Below, one piece after another: positions 61,829 to 64,000 of a DNA stretch of 64,000 nucleotides. Both the position numbers and the translations under genes were made by a program. The first letter of the stretch is position 1; the number at the start of each line of letters is the position of its first letter. Source of the stretch: Faecalibacter bovis (GTDB taxonomy: Bacteria; Bacteroidota; Bacteroidia; Flavobacteriales; Weeksellaceae); assembly GCF_017948305.1 (NCBI RefSeq), contig NZ_CP072842.1, positions 784,001 through 848,000 of the forward strand, read 5' to 3'. The notes under the pieces were generated by a model. The model searched no databases. It was given only the letters and a program-made list of their open reading frames with translations, and was not told where the DNA came from.

Positions 61829-64000
61829 TTAGAAGTCCCATTGTAATCCTAAAGTCACCCCAAATTTACGAACATCTGGCAAATTATTATAATTTCCACG
61901 CCAATTAAAATCAAATCGAATTGGACGGATGTTTCCCCAACCAATATTTTCGATTCCAAAGCCGTATTCGTAATAGATTTGTTGATTTGGAGCTGTATAA
62001 TTAATTGTTGATCGATTTATTGCTTTACTCTTATCAGAAATATCTCCGTAAGCTGCTCTTAAAAAACCAACCTCTCTTAATTTTAATTCTTTAATTAATG
62101 GAATTTTGTTTAAAATCCATCCATTAAAATGATGTTCCCAATTCATTGTTACATATTCATCCGTTACAAATTCATAATAATCTAACTGAGAAAATGTACC
62201 ATAAACTTGTCCGTAACTTTCGTTACCTGGAATCGCACTTAATAAAGATAATGGAACACCTTGGAAAGTTTTCCCGGCTTCAACAGTCATTAAAGAACGT
62301 CCTAAAGAACCAATTAAAATTGGTTGAGTATATAAAAATTGAATTTTATCGTATTCGAAATCAGAATCTATTACACCTTTTAATCCTTTTGTATAACGTA
62401 ACATTAAAGTTGGCGCAAGGGTTGACATTTCTACACGATCTATTCCGTACTGAGAATATTTAGCTCCTGGTTTTGCAATTACAGAAAAGCTAACGGATGA
62501 ATTAGTTAAATTTTCTTGAACTTTTCCGTCTTTATCATAAGCAATAGAAAAATGTTCTCTGGATGCGGATTTAATACGCTGATAATTTCCATCTAAACGG
62601 AAAACAACATTTTTCCAAGGTTCTATAGAAGTGTAAACATTGGTTAGATTATTAGAACTTAAATAGAAATTATCTCCTTGATTAATAATCGAAGATGAAG
62701 CGAAACTGCGTGTCATAATTCCATCCGAAGATGTTAATTGAGCCGCCAATTGTTCTACATCTCGTTTTGTTCCAGCTCCGATTTGAAAACGATTAAATTT
62801 ATTGAACATGTAACGAACATCTGCTCCGTATTTAAATTTATCATCATCAAAACCATAAGCCAAGAAACCTTGTGCACGCCACATGTCGTTCTGAGAAAAA
62901 TAAGTTCTCGCACCAGCTCTTAATCGAACACCTTCTATTTTATTATATCCAAAAGAGGAGTATAAATTTCCGATATCAATATTTCCTACGCGATAATATC
63001 CTGATCCTAAAACTTCGATTGTCTTAACAAATCTATTAAATTTCGGTACTTCATTCAACTGATCTAAAGTCTCATAAATTCCTTCCTGATCTTTGGTTAA
63101 AGCTTCTGGACGATTTTTTTCCCAATAATCATTTGTCTGAACATTTACTGCTGATAATGCAGGATCTATACGCTCTGAATAATATGATTCAGGCTGACGA
63201 GTTTCAAAATCATAGTTATAATAGTTAACCGTTTTATGAGCAAAAATACCTTTAGAATTTTCTTTTTTCGATAAAATAGTCATATCCAACATCGCATATT
63301 CTTTCTTTGGATAAAAGACTGAATCGTTTGCAACGTCATAATCTAATTGCATAAAAATATTACGAACAAAGTTTACATTCATATCCTTTGTTGTTTCTAA
63401 ATCAATAGATTTTACTGCATAGGAATCTTTTGAGATGTACATATCTCCTTTGAAAGTTAATTCACCTTCACGACGAGGAAAATACTTAATTCTGTAAGTT
63501 TCTATTCCGTCAATATTAATGGTGTCTTTTAACTCATAATCATAAACTGCAAAACCATCTGTTGCAATTGGCGAAACAAATTTTATGTTTATAAAGTTTA
63601 ATCGATTATCATAAATATTAATGTCTTTGAACAAATTTTTTACCGTCGCAGCAACTACTTCATTATTCTCAAAACCTGAAGTTTTATTTGCTTTTAATTC
63701 TTTCCTTTCTTGGGATTTAGGATTATTAATTCCCTCAACTTTATAAATAGATTCGTTTAAGAAAGCTGGTAAATAAGTTTTTCCGTTAATTGAAGAAGTA
63801 TCAATTTTCTCAAAAACAAACTCAAATCCTTTGAAGATTTTTTTCTTCATGAAAGAAGAATCAATGTTACTGATATCGAATTGAAGTTTCTCATATTCGT
63901 TATACGAATATTGAGGCACCATTTTTAATCCATTCGTTTTTCTTCTTGCCCAAACTTCTCTTAAAATCGCATATGCAGGATTTTCTTTCTTTTTAAGACG
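61829..64000 (-). CDS. DUF5686 family outer-membrane protein (5' end outside window)
   Basis: The frame is open through the right edge; at least 723 residues are present. An ATG at 63922 is internal: reading further upstream gives ENPAYAILREVW followed by ARRKTNGL, the conserved block of DUF5686 proteins that follows a carboxypeptidase-regulatory-like domain. The middle part is a beta-rich periplasmic segment, and the C-terminal 350 residues are a beta-barrel (FGYNKIEGVRLRAG onward) ending GLQWDF with a terminal Phe. These proteins sit in the outer membrane of Bacteroidota and have no settled function. It is upstream of ppa on the same strand. Confidence 0.85.
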   Translation of the reverse strand, partial: RLKKKENPAYAILREVWARRKTNGLKMVPQYSYNEYEKLQFDISNIDSSFMKKKIFKGFEFVFEKIDTSSINGKTYLPAFLNESIYKVEGINNPKSQERKELKANKTSGFENNEVVAATVKNLFKDINIYDNRLNFINIKFVSPIATDGFAVYDYELKDTINIDGIETYRIKYFPRREGELTFKGDMYISKDSYAVKSIDLETTKDMNVNFVRNIFMQLDYDVANDSVFYPKKEYAMLDMTILSKKENSKGIFAHKTVNYYNYDFETRQPESYYSERIDPALSAVNVQTNDYWEKNRPEALTKDQEGIYETLDQLNEVPKFNRFVKTIEVLGSGYYRVGNIDIGNLYSSFGYNKIEGVRLRAGARTYFSQNDMWRAQGFLAYGFDDDKFKYGADVRYMFNKFNRFQIGAGTKRDVEQLAAQLTSSDGIMTRSFASSSIINQGDNFYLSSNNLTNVYTSIEPWKNVVFRLDGNYQRIKSASREHFSIAYDKDGKVQENLTNSSVSFSVIAKPGAKYSQYGIDRVEMSTLAPTLMLRYTKGLKGVIDSDFEYDKIQFLYTQPILIGSLGRSLMTVEAGKTFQGVPLSLLSAIPGNESYGQVYGTFSQLDYYEFVTDEYVTMNWEHHFNGWILNKIPLIKELKLREVGFLRAAYGDISDKSKAINRSTINYTAPNQQIYYEYGFGIENIGWGNIRPIRFDFNWRGNYNNLPDVRKFGVTLGLQWDF

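Overview
The window is an AT-rich chromosomal segment from a member of Bacteroidota, order Flavobacteriales. The basis is: two SusC/SusD outer-membrane pairs; a type IX secretion C-terminal sorting domain; GLPGLI, DUF5686 and DUF5689 proteins; a monomeric NADP-isocitrate dehydrogenase; a mevalonate-pathway gene; and many promoters with the Bacteroidota -7 box TAnnTTTG. Tryptophanase (indole production) together with the compact SusC N-termini fits Weeksellaceae such as Empedobacter, but the genus is an inference. No prophage, insertion sequence, CRISPR array or rRNA operon was seen; the segment looks like ordinary core and envelope genome.

Layout. 0-2.6 kb: end of a surface-polysaccharide locus (membrane glycosyltransferase-like protein, FemAB/GNAT-like protein, polysaccharide deacetylase). 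2.7-5.1 kb: recF, a DUF721 gene and a YheT-like hydrolase. 5.1-9.7 kb and 18.8-23.4 kb: two susD/susC operons without glycan-degrading enzymes. 10.1-15.6 kb: a TonB receptor with a DUF5689 lipoprotein, divergent from a secreted endonuclease/phosphatase-family gene that is directly followed by trpA. 16.4-18.7 kb: tyrS and a CorA-type channel. 23.8-28.9 kb: an epimerase-like gene, mvaD, DUF4184, lrp-deoC, and a second, apparently cytosolic endonuclease/phosphatase paralogue. 29.3-39.5 kb: icd, a GLPGLI protein, a very large outer-membrane protein, a family 9 glycosyltransferase, an SDR, an SH3-like secreted protein and an enoyl-CoA hydratase.

39.6-45.4 kb is the tryptophan operon, trpE-G-D-C-F-B. 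A 20-codon leader peptide with three consecutive Trp codons and a strong intrinsic terminator precede it, forming a readable attenuator. The operon lacks trpA, which lies about 24 kb upstream. After it come two identical tRNA-Pro genes, a ketopantoate reductase, an AroP-like aromatic amino-acid permease, a thioredoxin, a Suppressor-of-fused-domain protein, and four initiator tRNA genes arranged as a duplicated pair. 50.2-53.6 kb holds an AraC-type regulator and a three-gene operon of secreted paralogues that I cannot assign. 54.8-57.1 kb has a LOG-family protein, a clear cobalamin riboswitch placed in front of an acyl-CoA thioesterase rather than a B12 gene, and tryptophanase. 57.1-64 kb holds an M28 peptidase, two small lipoproteins, a beta-helix T9SS cargo protein, inorganic pyrophosphatase and a DUF5686 outer-membrane protein cut by the window edge.

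The connecting theme is tryptophan: synthesis under attenuation, aromatic amino-acid uptake and degradation to indole lie within one 42-kb stretch. The most unusual observations are the leaderless Trp attenuator, the detached trpA, the cobalamin riboswitch in front of a thioesterase with an in-frame 23-codon upstream ORF, and the secreted three-paralogue operon.
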